From positions 744,001 to 808,000 of the forward strand of contig NZ_JAKNQH010000001.1 of NCBI RefSeq assembly GCF_022662305.1: DNA of 64,000 bases, read 5' to 3'. A program made the translations under genes and the position numbers. The notes under the pieces were generated by a model. The model ran no database searches, had not been told where the DNA came from, and saw only the letters and a list, made by a program, of their open reading frames with translations. Each line of letters opens with the position of its first letter. Position 1 is the stretch's first letter. Positions 49,149 through 57,742 of this stretch are shown in pieces. This DNA comes from Sphingomonas sp. BAUL-RG-20F-R05-02. Its GTDB lineage: Bacteria > Pseudomonadota > Alphaproteobacteria > Sphingomonadales > Sphingomonadaceae.

Positions 49149-50351
49149 TTAACCTGAATAAAGGTGGAAGGCTGCGCTTTCCAGCGCCCAGGCGGCTTCA
49201 TCCGGCGCGGTGAGCGCGTCGAGATCGCCGGGTAGAGCACCCGATTCGTCCACCCACTCTCGCAGCGCAGGACCGCCGTTGATGACGTCAATCGGCAGTT
49301 TCCCGAACGCATATTCGTAGGGGAAGTCGCGCCAAAGCGGATAGTCGGGCGCGATGGCGCGAATCGCCTTGAACGCAAGCGCCTGCAATCGCCACGGCCT
49401 GAAAGCGGCGTGATCGTAGAACCGCCGCTCGGCATGGATGTGCACGCCGTTACACAATTCGCCGACGTGCTTGTGGAAGGTCGGCTGAAACCAGATGTCG
49501 CGCAGCGCGCAGCCGGCGAGCCACTCCGGCGCGAGCCGGTGCATCCCGGCAATCACCGCCTTGGCATCGAGATCGGGCGCTCCGAACAGTTCGAGTGGCC
49601 GCGTCGTGCCGCGTCCTTCCGACAGCGTCGTCCCCTCCAGCATCACCGTGCCGGGGTATGCGCGCGCCATGTTGAGGTTGGGCGCGTTCGGGCTGGGGTT
49701 GATCCACACCCGGTCCACAGGCCAGCCGAAGCCCGGCGCGGCGTCCGGCGCCCAGCCATCCATCGCAATCACACGGTAGTCGACGTCGAGACCCAGCGTC
49801 TTGATGAACCAGCCACCCAGTTCCCCCATCGTCAGGCCATGTCGCATCGGCATCGCGCCCGCACCGACGAAGCTCTCCCAACCCGCGCGCAGCGTCAGTC
49901 CCTCGATCGGGCGGCCGGCGGGATTGGGCCGATCGAGTACCCAGACCGTCTTGCCGTGTTCGGCCGCAGCCTCCAACACGTAGCGCAGCGTGGTAATGAA
50001 GGTGTAGATCCGCGTGCCAAGGTCCTGAAGATCGACCAGCATGACATCGAAGGTCTGCATCGATTCCGCACTTGGCCTGCGCACTTCGCCATACAGGCTG
50101 AACACCGGCATGCCGTATGTGGGATCGGTGAAGTCCGGAGACTCCATCATATTATCCTGAAGGTCGCCGCGCACGCCATGTTGCGGCCCGAACACCGCCG
50201 ATATGTTCAGCCCGCACGCGACCAGCGCGTCGAGCGAATGCGTCAAATCCGCCGTCACCGAAGCGGGGTGCGCAAGCAGCGCGACGCGTTTGCCCTCCAG
50301 AGGCTTGCGCAGAACTGGATCGGCGAGGAGGCGATCGATTCCGAAGTTCAC
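49149..50351 (-). CDS. DUF1343 (NamZ-like) exo-N-acetylmuramidase family protein
   Basis: 400 aa from the GTG at 50351 (GGGAG upstream); the frame is open to 50399. The sequence follows DUF1343: VALLAHPASVTADLTHSLDAL, VFGPQHGVRGDLQDNMMESPD, VFSLYGEVRRPSAESMQTFDVMLVDLQDLGTRIYTF, VLDRPNPAGRPIEG and MLEGTTLSEGRGTTRPLELFGAP. NamZ of this family releases N-acetylmuramic acid from the ends of wall fragments. No clear signal peptide is visible in the chosen start, which would make it cytoplasmic; a missed upstream start is possible. Confidence 0.85.
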   Translation of the reverse strand: MNFGIDRLLADPVLRKPLEGKRVALLAHPASVTADLTHSLDALVACGLNISAVFGPQHGVRGDLQDNMMESPDFTDPTYGMPVFSLYGEVRRPSAESMQTFDVMLVDLQDLGTRIYTFITTLRYVLEAAAEHGKTVWVLDRPNPAGRPIEGLTLRAGWESFVGAGAMPMRHGLTMGELGGWFIKTLGLDVDYRVIAMDGWAPDAAPGFGWPVDRVWINPSPNAPNLNMARAYPGTVMLEGTTLSEGRGTTRPLELFGAPDLDAKAVIAGMHRLAPEWLAGCALRDIWFQPTFHKHVGELCNGVHIHAERRFYDHAAFRPWRLQALAFKAIRAIAPDYPLWRDFPYEYAFGKLPIDVINGGPALREWVDESGALPGDLDALTAPDEAAWALESAAFHLYSG

Positions 50352-50568
50352 TGCAATATCACTCCCGTCCGTGCCTCCCGGTGACGGCCGAAATCCCATT
50401 GCACGCCGCCCGCGACCATGGGCTAGCCTTCGCCGGGCAAGGATGATGGGTCAAGCATTGTCGGGCATCCGCCAACCGAAATGCCCGCAGGCCGCAGCAA
50501 CTCCGCACCACACCGACGGAGCGAAAACCTGTTTGGCGGGTTCAGCCCGCAACAAGGAAGGAAACACG

Positions 50569-51015
50569 ATGTTACGCTCTGTCCTGATGGGTCTGGTCGC
50601 CGGCTCGCGCGCGATGACGCCGCTTGCTGCTGTGGCGAACGCCGCACGCACCGGCAAGCTGCCGAAGGACAGCGCCGCTCCCGAATTTCTGGCGAGCCCG
50701 TTGATCTCCGCCGGCACGATGGCACTCGCGGCGTACGAACTTGCCGGCGACAAGCAGGCGAGTGCGCCGGATCGCGTGATCACCCCCGCCGTGGTGGTTC
50801 GCACCGTCAACGCCGCGCTGGCGGGGGCGGCGGTAGCGCCCCGCGACAAGCGCTGGCTCGGCGCGGCGCTAGCCGGTGGCACCGCGGCGGCCGCCGCTTA
50901 TGTGAGCTGGCGGCTGCGGATGCGCGCGATGCAGGGCGGCGGCGGACAGGCCATCACCGGCTTTATCGAGGACGCGGTGATCGTTCCGCTCGCGGTGGCA
51001 GCGGCAACGCGCTAG
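50569..51015 (+). CDS. DUF4126-like membrane protein
   Basis: 148 aa from the ATG at 50569, which has a near-perfect ribosome site (AAGGAAGG) upstream. Several weak hydrophobic segments (MLRSVLMGLVAGSRAMTPLAAVANA at the start, ASPLISAGTMALAAYELAGDK, VRTVNAALAGAAVAP, ALAGGTAAAAAYVSW, DAVIVPLAVAAA). The GSRAMTPLAAVANA opening is characteristic of DUF4126 and related proteins. Function unknown. The last 4 bp overlap the end of the convergent DOMON-like gene. Confidence 0.75.
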   Translation: MLRSVLMGLVAGSRAMTPLAAVANAARTGKLPKDSAAPEFLASPLISAGTMALAAYELAGDKQASAPDRVITPAVVVRTVNAALAGAAVAPRDKRWLGAALAGGTAAAAAYVSWRLRMRAMQGGGGQAITGFIEDAVIVPLAVAAATR

Positions 51016-51578
51016 GCGGGCGCTGGCAGCGCGGCGACGAACCCCTCGGCGTTGTGGAAATCCGGTGGCCCGTCGCCATGCGCGAGCGCCCAGTAGGATT
51101 TGGTGCCGTCGGCCTCCTCGATCACCGCGCTGAGGCCGGCCATACTCGCGACCGACAGTGGCGGAGCAATTCGCGCGATGACGATCAGCGCATCGCCGTC
51201 GTCGCTCACCATGATGCGCGGCGCTACATCAAGCGGCATCTTCGCCATGCCGGTGCGGTAATCGGTGAAACGATATGCCGCCCACGCGCTGGATGGGGAA
51301 AAATTGAACTCGAGATAACCAGACGTGCAGGTCTTCACGAACAGTTCGAGGCAGGTGCTACGCCACAGGCCATCCGCGCGGGCGGGCATGACGGCTGCCG
51401 GCACGACGAGTCGATCGGTCGGGCACCCGATGACGTAGGCGAGATCCAAGCCATATTCGCTCTGCCTGATGGACGCGTGGACGTACTCGACCGCGCCGGA
51501 CGGCGTGTCGGGGTGTGGTACCAGAGCCCACTCCTCCTTTGCCGCCGCAGGGCACGGTCCCGCAACGGCATCGCTCAT
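51012..51578 (-). CDS. DOMON-like domain protein
   Basis: 188 aa from the ATG at 51578. This start is preferred over 51599 because GGAG lies 8 bases upstream and it forms an ATGA overlap with a small upstream ORF. The body is beta-rich ([65 protein letters not shown]) and matches DOMON-like/CBM9-type proteins, which bind sugars or heme in other contexts. No signal peptide, so probably cytoplasmic. Ligand unknown. Confidence 0.75.
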   Translation of the reverse strand: MSDAVAGPCPAAAKEEWALVPHPDTPSGAVEYVHASIRQSEYGLDLAYVIGCPTDRLVVPAAVMPARADGLWRSTCLELFVKTCTSGYLEFNFSPSSAWAAYRFTDYRTGMAKMPLDVAPRIMVSDDGDALIVIARIAPPLSVASMAGLSAVIEEADGTKSYWALAHGDGPPDFHNAEGFVAALPAPA

Positions 51579-51655
51579 CGCTGTGCGACTCCGTGGCACT
51601 GCTCAGCCCTGTCCTGATGCTCCCGCTCTTTCCCGATCTGCTGCCAACGCTTCAT
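51575..51655 (-). CDS. Possible 26-aa ORF coupled to the DOMON-like gene
   Basis: ATG at 51655, TGA at 51575-51577 overlapping the DOMON-like start as ATGA. An ideal ribosome site AGGAG lies six bases upstream of the ATG. The peptide is highly charged ([14 protein letters not shown]...). The same frame is open upstream of the ATG to a TGA at 51704-51706 and reads as a charged helix ([14 protein letters not shown]). It could be a real micro-protein, a translational coupler, or the end of a decayed gene. Confidence 0.4.
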   Translation of the reverse strand: MKRWQQIGKEREHQDRAEQCHGVAQR

Positions 51656-52093
51656 CTGAAACTCCTGCTCGCGTGCCAGAGCGAGATCACCAAGTTCCTC
51701 GTATCAGACGAGCAGGTTGCAGGCATAGCATTTGCGAAAGCCATCAGCCGCACCAGTGCGATTGCCCTAACCGCGCCGAGCAGGGTAGTTGTGCGATGCG
51801 AAGAGCGCTTCCGATGCGTGTACGCGCCAAGATGTACCGTAAGCCTGCCGATCCACGGCGACGGTTTCGTACCTGATCCCTGGCCTTCACCGGCAGAGGA
51901 CGAACACTCTGTAACCGACGTGCACTATTCGCCGGACGCGGAGTCCAGCTACGGCGTCTTATGCGATCAGGCGACAGGCCCGTGCGACCCGCGATCTACG
52001 GATGCCGCAGAGACGCAAGCACTCACCCCCCGGCCCACCGCAATTCCACGACACTGGCAAATCCTCCCCCGATCCCCTACATGGCGCGCTCCC
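51656..52093. other. Intergenic region before rimO
   Basis: 438 bp without a recognised complete gene. On the minus strand, the frame of the 26-aa ORF continues before a TGA (51704-51706) as KCYACNLLV, a C-x2-C ending preceded by a TAG about 20 codons earlier; this may be the remnant of a small zinc-motif protein. The plus strand is open through the region in the rimO frame but without coding character. It must contain the rimO promoter. Confidence 0.4.
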
Positions 52094-53425
52094 ATGGCAA
52101 CGATCCTCCCCTCCCCGCCGCGTGTCGGCATGGTTTCGCTTGGCTGTCCCAAGAACCTGGTCGACAGCGAGCGTATCCTCACCAAGCTGCGCAGCGACGG
52201 CTATCAGATGTCGCCCGATTATGCGGGCGCGGACGTGGTGCTGGTCAACACCTGCGGCTTTCTCGATTCCGCCAAGGAAGAGTCGCTGGAAGCCATCGGC
52301 GAGGCCATCGCCGAGAACGGCCGCGTCATCGTTACCGGCTGCATGGGCAAGGAAGCTGAGACGATCCGCGCGCGCTTCCCGAACGTCCTCGCCGTCACCG
52401 GCGCGCATCAGTATGAGGAAGTGGTCGGCGCGGTCCACGAAGCGGCGCCGATGCCGCCGAGCGCGTTCCTCAATCTGGTGCCGGACAGCGGGCTGAAGCT
52501 CACCCCGCGCCATTACAGCTATTTGAAGATCAGCGAGGGCTGTAACCACCGCTGCTCGTTCTGCATCATCCCGGCGCTGCGTGGCGATCTCGTCAGTCGT
52601 CGCCCCGACGCGATCCTGCGCGAGGCGGAGAAGCTGATCGCGGCGGGCACGCGTGAACTGCTCGTCATCAGCCAGGATACTTCGGCATACGGCGTCGATA
52701 TCCGCCACCAGCCGCGTGACTGGAAGGGCAATGAAGTCCGCGCGCACATGACAGACCTGTCGCGCGAACTTGGGCGTCTGGGCGCATGGGTGCGGCTGCA
52801 TTACGTCTACCCCTACCCCCACGTCGATCAGGTCATCCCGCTGATGGCGGAGGGGCTGATCCTCCCGTACCTCGACATTCCGTTCCAGCATGCCAGCCGC
52901 AACGTCCTCAAGCTGATGAAGCGCCCCGCCAACGAAACCAAGGTGCTCGAGCGCATCAAGCACTGGCGCACGATCGCCCCCGATATCGCGATCCGCTCGA
53001 CCTTCGTGGTCGGCTTCCCCGGTGAGACCGAGGATGATTTTGCCTATCTGATGGACTGGCTGGAGGAGGCGCGGCTCGACCGGGTCGGCGCGTTCCGTTT
53101 CGAACCGGTCGAGGGTGCCGTCGCCAACGCGCTGCCCAACCACGTGCCGGAGGAGATCAAGGAGGAGCGCTACGCCCGCCTGATGGAACTCACCGCGCGC
53201 ATCTCGGCGGAGAAGTTGCAGGCCAAGATCGGCCGCACGCTCGACGTCATCATCGACGAGGTGGGTGAGGAAGGCGCGACCGGCCGCTCGCAGGCCGACG
53301 CACCCGAGATCGACGGCGAGGTGTTCCTGCGCGACGCCGCCCACCTCGCCGCCGGCGATATCGTGCGGGTCGAGATTGAGGATGCCGACGAACACGATCT
53401 GTACGGGGTTCCCCTCCCCGCGTGA
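52094..53425 (+). CDS. rimO: Ribosomal protein S12 methylthiotransferase RimO
   Basis: 443 aa from the ATG at 52094. Radical-SAM enzyme that methylthiolates an Asp of ribosomal protein S12. The N-terminal UPF0004 domain holds the auxiliary cluster cysteines C18 ([12 protein letters not shown]), C54 ([13 protein letters not shown]) and C83 (TGCMGKE). The radical-SAM motif C150-x3-C154-x2-C157 is in [14 protein letters not shown]. The C-terminal TRAM domain follows. PKNLVDSE distinguishes RimO from MiaB. It starts a run of four genes with 4-bp overlaps. Confidence 0.98.
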   Translation: MATILPSPPRVGMVSLGCPKNLVDSERILTKLRSDGYQMSPDYAGADVVLVNTCGFLDSAKEESLEAIGEAIAENGRVIVTGCMGKEAETIRARFPNVLAVTGAHQYEEVVGAVHEAAPMPPSAFLNLVPDSGLKLTPRHYSYLKISEGCNHRCSFCIIPALRGDLVSRRPDAILREAEKLIAAGTRELLVISQDTSAYGVDIRHQPRDWKGNEVRAHMTDLSRELGRLGAWVRLHYVYPYPHVDQVIPLMAEGLILPYLDIPFQHASRNVLKLMKRPANETKVLERIKHWRTIAPDIAIRSTFVVGFPGETEDDFAYLMDWLEEARLDRVGAFRFEPVEGAVANALPNHVPEEIKEERYARLMELTARISAEKLQAKIGRTLDVIIDEVGEEGATGRSQADAPEIDGEVFLRDAAHLAAGDIVRVEIEDADEHDLYGVPLPA

Positions 53426-54072
53426 CGACCCCGGCCGAAGCGCTCAAGGACTGGACACCGCAACGCTATGCGGCGGTCCGCGCGGGCGTCCGCACCGGTG
53501 ATCTGCTGATCTGCTCAGGCAATCAGGCGTTCTCGCGCGTGATCCAGTGGGCGACCCGCAGCCCGTGGAGCCACATCGCCATGATCGTCCGCCTCGACGA
53601 GATCGACCGCGTGTTCGTGATGGAGGCCGTTCAGAAGATCGGTGTGCGCGTCGTGCCGCTGAGCCGTTGGATCACCGATTTCCAGCCGCACGACAAACCC
53701 TTCAACGGCAAGGTCGTCGTCGCCCGTCACGATGTGGTGGCGGGGGCGAGCGCGGAGCAGTTTCGCAGGATGAGCGGCTTCGCCACCGATCAGCTCGGCT
53801 GTCCGTTCGACGCCGGCCAACTCGTCAGGATCGCGCTGCGGATCGGCCTGGGCCTATTCGGTGTGCGACTGCCGCGCATGATCCAGCCCAACAAAGAATA
53901 TTTCTGTTCGGAATATCTCGACGAATGTTACCAACAGCTCGGCGTCAAGATACCGTGGGACGGCCGCGGCTTTATCGCGCCGTCCAACTTCGCGCGCGCT
54001 CCGCAAGTGCAGGCGGTGATGCGGGTGTCACGTTTTCCCTTCCGCGAAGGGCCGTTAGAGGATGACGAATGA
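53422..54072 (+). CDS. YiiX-like permuted NlpC/P60 papain-fold protein
   Basis: 216 aa, GTG start overlapping the rimO stop (GTGA). The order of motifs is that of circularly permuted NlpC/P60 proteins: an early His (H51 in [10 protein letters not shown]) preceded by [20 protein letters not shown], and a late nucleophile C162 in [10 protein letters not shown]. YiiX/YebB relatives are thought to be amidases or peptidases acting on lipids or peptidoglycan; the substrate is unknown. No signal peptide is visible. It overlaps the following serine hydrolase gene by 4 bp. Confidence 0.85.
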   Translation: MTTPAEALKDWTPQRYAAVRAGVRTGDLLICSGNQAFSRVIQWATRSPWSHIAMIVRLDEIDRVFVMEAVQKIGVRVVPLSRWITDFQPHDKPFNGKVVVARHDVVAGASAEQFRRMSGFATDQLGCPFDAGQLVRIALRIGLGLFGVRLPRMIQPNKEYFCSEYLDECYQQLGVKIPWDGRGFIAPSNFARAPQVQAVMRVSRFPFREGPLEDDE

Positions 54073-55466
54073 AGATTAGCCTGCCGTTAGCCACCGCTTT
54101 GCTGGCGTTAGCCACACCGGTTTACGCGCAAAATCTGACGCCAAGCGAAGCGGCAAAGGTCGATGCGATCGTCACGCAGAGCCTCGCCCGCACTGGCGTC
54201 CCCTCCGCCTCGATCGCGATCGTGCGTGGCGGCAATACGGTTTTCGCAAAAGCTTACGGCAAGCAATCCGAGACGATACCGCAAGCGCGTGCGGACCTGA
54301 AATATCCGATCGCCTCGATCTCCAAACAATTCACCGCTGCCGCTATGCTGTTGCTGGAGGACGAGGGCAAGCTCAGCCTCGACGATCACGTTTCGAAGTA
54401 CGTGCCCGGTGTCAGCGACGGCGATGTCATCACCATTCGGCAACTGCTCAGCCATACCTCCGGTCTACAGGATTACTGGCCGCAGGATTACAGCTTCGCC
54501 GCAATGCGTAATCCCGTTACCCCGCAGCAAATCCTCGACCGCTGGGCGAAGAAGCCGCTCGACTTTACCCCCGGCACCAAGTGGCAATATTCCAACACCG
54601 GCTATGTCGTCGCCGGCCTGATTGTCGAAAAAGTCGCCGGGATGCCGCTGCTCGACTTCCTGAAGCTGCATGTATTCACGCCGCTCGGCATGGATCCGGT
54701 CGATCAGGACAAGGCCAACGGTCCAGGGTATCCACAGGGTTATCAACGCTTCGCGCTCGGCCCGGTGCGGCCAGAGCGACCCGCCGCGCCCGGCTGGTTG
54801 TTCGCCGCCGGCGAACTGGCGATGTCGGCGAGCGACCTTGCCAAATGGGACATCGCGCGCATGAACCGCACGCTGCTCCCGGCGGAGGACTGGATTACGC
54901 AGGAAACCCCGGTGAAGCTGGCCGACGGCACCACCAACGGCTACGGCCTCGGTGTTTCCGCGCATGAGCAGGCCGGCCACGCCTATATCGAACATAGCGG
55001 TGAGGCGGTCGGCTTCCTGTCCGAAAACACCGTCTTCCCGGACGACAAGGCGGCCGTGGTGGTGCTGGTCAACGCTGATTTCAGCGGCGCATTCACCGAT
55101 ATCGCGGGCAAGATCGCGGACGTAATCCTGCCGCCTTCGCAAGCCCAGCGCGCCGAAGTCGCCAACACTGCAAAGGCGCTCCGCCTTTACGAGATGCTGC
55201 GCATGGGGACGCTCGACCGCAACACCATGACGGACGATTCGAACTATTACTTCACCCCCACCGCGCTTGCCGATTACAAGGCGACGCTCGGCCCGCTTGG
55301 CGAGCCGAAGAGCTTCGAACTCGCGCAACCGCCCAAGCTGCGCGGCGGCTTCGTCAACCGGAACTATCGCGCGGTGTTCGCCGATCGCACGCTTAACATC
55401 GCGACCTATGCCGAACCCGGCGACACCGGGCGCTACGAACAATTTTTGGTGATGCCGAGCCAATGA
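54069..55466 (+). CDS. Periplasmic serine hydrolase, class C beta-lactamase family
   Basis: 465 aa with a signal peptide ending at VYAQ (residues 1-21). Active-site motifs: S83-x-x-K86 (SISK), Y174-S-N176 and HSGE in place of KTG, as in class C-fold esterases and D-alanyl peptidases. The C-terminal roughly 110 residues are an extra beta-rich domain. The HSG motif and lack of nearby ampR make resistance less likely than esterase or peptidase action. Coupled by 4-bp overlaps to the genes on both sides. Confidence 0.88.
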   Translation: MKISLPLATALLALATPVYAQNLTPSEAAKVDAIVTQSLARTGVPSASIAIVRGGNTVFAKAYGKQSETIPQARADLKYPIASISKQFTAAAMLLLEDEGKLSLDDHVSKYVPGVSDGDVITIRQLLSHTSGLQDYWPQDYSFAAMRNPVTPQQILDRWAKKPLDFTPGTKWQYSNTGYVVAGLIVEKVAGMPLLDFLKLHVFTPLGMDPVDQDKANGPGYPQGYQRFALGPVRPERPAAPGWLFAAGELAMSASDLAKWDIARMNRTLLPAEDWITQETPVKLADGTTNGYGLGVSAHEQAGHAYIEHSGEAVGFLSENTVFPDDKAAVVVLVNADFSGAFTDIAGKIADVILPPSQAQRAEVANTAKALRLYEMLRMGTLDRNTMTDDSNYYFTPTALADYKATLGPLGEPKSFELAQPPKLRGGFVNRNYRAVFADRTLNIATYAEPGDTGRYEQFLVMPSQ

Positions 55467-56851
55467 CCTACGATCCCGCCCTTCTGCTCCAGCCCGATCG
55501 CGGGCAGAGCGCGCGCACCATCCACGTGATCGCCAGGCAAGGCCTCGACGATTGGCGATCCGCGCAGCCGCCCCGGGTTCGCGCAGCGCTCGATGCTGCC
55601 CGGATCGACGGCAAACCTGGCGCCAGCCTGATTCTCCCGGGAGAGGACGCCGAAGACTGGTCGGTGCTGCTGTGCGTCAGCAAGGTACCGCTCGGCACGT
55701 GGGATCTGGCGAACCTTGCGGAGACACTGCCCGATGGCAGCTACCGGGTTGATGGTGCGGGTGTGGGCGCGGCGCTGCTTGGCTGGGCGCTCGCCCAGCA
55801 CGTTTTCACCCGCTACAAGCCGGCGGATCGCGTACCCGGCCGCATATTGTTGACGACGGAGCCCGCGCGGATAGCGGAAGCGGTGGCGCTCGCCCGCGCG
55901 ACGGCCAGTGTGCGCGATCTCGTCAACACCGCCGCCGCCGATCTCGGTCCCGCCGAACTGGAAGCCGAAACCAGGACGCTGGCCGACACGCACGGCGCCA
56001 CGCTCGCCATCACCAAAGGAAGTGCGCTCGCCAGCGGTTATCCGATGATCCACACTGTCGGTCAGGCTGCTGCACAGGGTCGCGAACCGCGGCTGATCGA
56101 ACTCGAATGGGGCAACCCGGCGCATCCGCGCATCGCCGTTATCGGCAAAGGCGTATGCTTCGATTCGGGCGGGCTTGACATCAAGCCCTCCTCCGGCATG
56201 CGGCTGATGAAGAAGGACATGGGCGGCGCGGGCCATGCGCTCGCGCTCGCTCGCCTCATCATGGACGCGCATCTGCCGGTGCGCCTGCATCTGCTGATCC
56301 CGGCGGTCGAAAACAGCATCGCCGGCAACGCCTTCCGCCCGGGCGACGTCCTCGCCACACGCAAGGGCATCACGGTGGAAAACACCAACACCGATGCGGA
56401 AGGCCGCCTGATCCTCGGCGACGCGCTCACCCGCGCGGGCGAAAATACGCCCGAACTGATCCTGGATTTCGCGACGCTCACCGGCGCGGCACGCGTAGCG
56501 CTTGGCCCTGATCTGCCCGCCACGTTCGTCAACGACGATGCGCTCGCCGAGGCGCTGCTCGCCGCCGGCACCGCCAGCGAAGACCCGCTGTGGCGCATGC
56601 CGCTGTGGGACGGTTATGACGAGATGCTGAGTTCCGACATCGCCGACATGGTCAACGCCCCCGATGGCGGCTTTGCAGGTGCGGTGACCGCCGCCTTGTT
56701 CCTTCGCCGCTTCGTGCCGGAGGGCACCGCCTGGGCCCATCTCGACACATTCGCGTGGCGACCCTCTCGCAAAGCCGGTCGCCCAAAAGGTGGCGAGGCG
56801 CTGGGTTTACGCGCAGCATGGGGGATGCTCCGCACCCGGTACGGCACGTGA
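55463..56851 (+). CDS. Leucyl aminopeptidase family protein (M17)
   Basis: 462 aa. The M17 dizinc catalytic domain occupies the C-terminal two thirds: GKGVCFDSGGLDIKPSSGMRLMKKDMGG (metal and active-site Lys), then the signature NTDAEGRLILGDAL and LDFATLTGAARVALG. It resembles the shorter PepB-like members of the family. It removes N-terminal residues from peptides in the cytoplasm. Last gene of the rimO - YiiX-like - serine hydrolase - aminopeptidase run; 7 bp from the end of convergent tpiA. Confidence 0.95.
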   Translation: MTYDPALLLQPDRGQSARTIHVIARQGLDDWRSAQPPRVRAALDAARIDGKPGASLILPGEDAEDWSVLLCVSKVPLGTWDLANLAETLPDGSYRVDGAGVGAALLGWALAQHVFTRYKPADRVPGRILLTTEPARIAEAVALARATASVRDLVNTAAADLGPAELEAETRTLADTHGATLAITKGSALASGYPMIHTVGQAAAQGREPRLIELEWGNPAHPRIAVIGKGVCFDSGGLDIKPSSGMRLMKKDMGGAGHALALARLIMDAHLPVRLHLLIPAVENSIAGNAFRPGDVLATRKGITVENTNTDAEGRLILGDALTRAGENTPELILDFATLTGAARVALGPDLPATFVNDDALAEALLAAGTASEDPLWRMPLWDGYDEMLSSDIADMVNAPDGGFAGAVTAALFLRRFVPEGTAWAHLDTFAWRPSRKAGRPKGGEALGLRAAWGMLRTRYGT

Positions 56852-56858
56852 GCGCGCG

Positions 56859-57608
56859 CTAGGTCAGCGCGGCTGCGGCTTCGATGATGGGCACGAACTT
56901 GGCCGCGGTCAGGCTCGCTCCGCCGACCAGAGCACCGTCTACGTCAGGCCCACCGAGTAGCTCGGTGGCATTTTCGGCTGTGACCGAGCCGCCGTACAGC
57001 ACCCGCATCGACGCTGCATCGGCGCCGAGCAGTTCGGTCAGCATCGCGCGGATCGCGCCATGCATGGCGGAGATTTGCTCCAGCGTCGGGGTATGGCCAC
57101 TGCCGATCGCCCAGATCGGCTCATAAGCGACGGAGAGCCAGCCCGAGGCCGCGCCCCACGGCATCGATGCGCGTACCTGCCCGGTCACCGTCGCCACCGC
57201 TTTGCCTGCGTTCCGCTGATCCGACGTTTCACCGACACACAGGATCGCGGCGAGTCCATGGCGCAGCAACGCCTCCGCCTTGGCTTTGACATCGGCGTCG
57301 GTCTCACCGCACCCGGCCCGCCGCTCGCTGTGCCCGACGATCGCGAAGCTGGCCCCCGCCTCGCGGACCATCGGCGCTGAAATGGAGCCCGTGAACGCAC
57401 CGTGGTCGACCGCGTGAACGTCTTCCGCGCCGATCGCCAGCCTTGGTGCGCGGGCGTGCGCCGGCCCGATCAGGGTCGCCGGCACGCCGATGCCGACGTC
57501 CACCGCAGGGTTCGCGACCGCCGCCGCAGCGATGGCGTCGATTTCGGCGAGCGCGGCAAGATCGCCGTTCATCTTCCAGTTGCCGGCGACCAATTTCCTC
57601 CGCGCCAT
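56859..57608 (-). CDS. tpiA: Triosephosphate isomerase
   Basis: 249 aa from the ATG at 57608 (AAGGGAAC upstream); codons before it are not family-like. It interconverts dihydroxyacetone phosphate and glyceraldehyde 3-phosphate. The catalytic residues are visible: N10 and K12 (AGNWKMNG), His in IVGHSERR and Glu in AYEPIWAIGSG, with phosphate-binding loops YGGSVTAENA and GALVGGASL. Divergent from the PpiD-like gene over 134 bp. Confidence 0.99.
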   Translation of the reverse strand: MARRKLVAGNWKMNGDLAALAEIDAIAAAAVANPAVDVGIGVPATLIGPAHARAPRLAIGAEDVHAVDHGAFTGSISAPMVREAGASFAIVGHSERRAGCGETDADVKAKAEALLRHGLAAILCVGETSDQRNAGKAVATVTGQVRASMPWGAASGWLSVAYEPIWAIGSGHTPTLEQISAMHGAIRAMLTELLGADAASMRVLYGGSVTAENATELLGGPDVDGALVGGASLTAAKFVPIIEAAAALT

Positions 57609-57742
57609 CGCGAGCGTTCCCTTTTTCGATGTTTGTTGCAGTGCGATAACGTGCTTGGTGAGCGGCACAAGCTTGAAGCGGCACGCCTCCGCCCGTAAAG
57701 CAGCCGCCGAGTTCGCCTTCAATAGATCGGCCCATCGCCCTT

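Noticed and set aside
51959..53395. 478-codon minus-strand open frame opposite rimO
   Set aside because: Shadow frame with no domain; rimO is certain.
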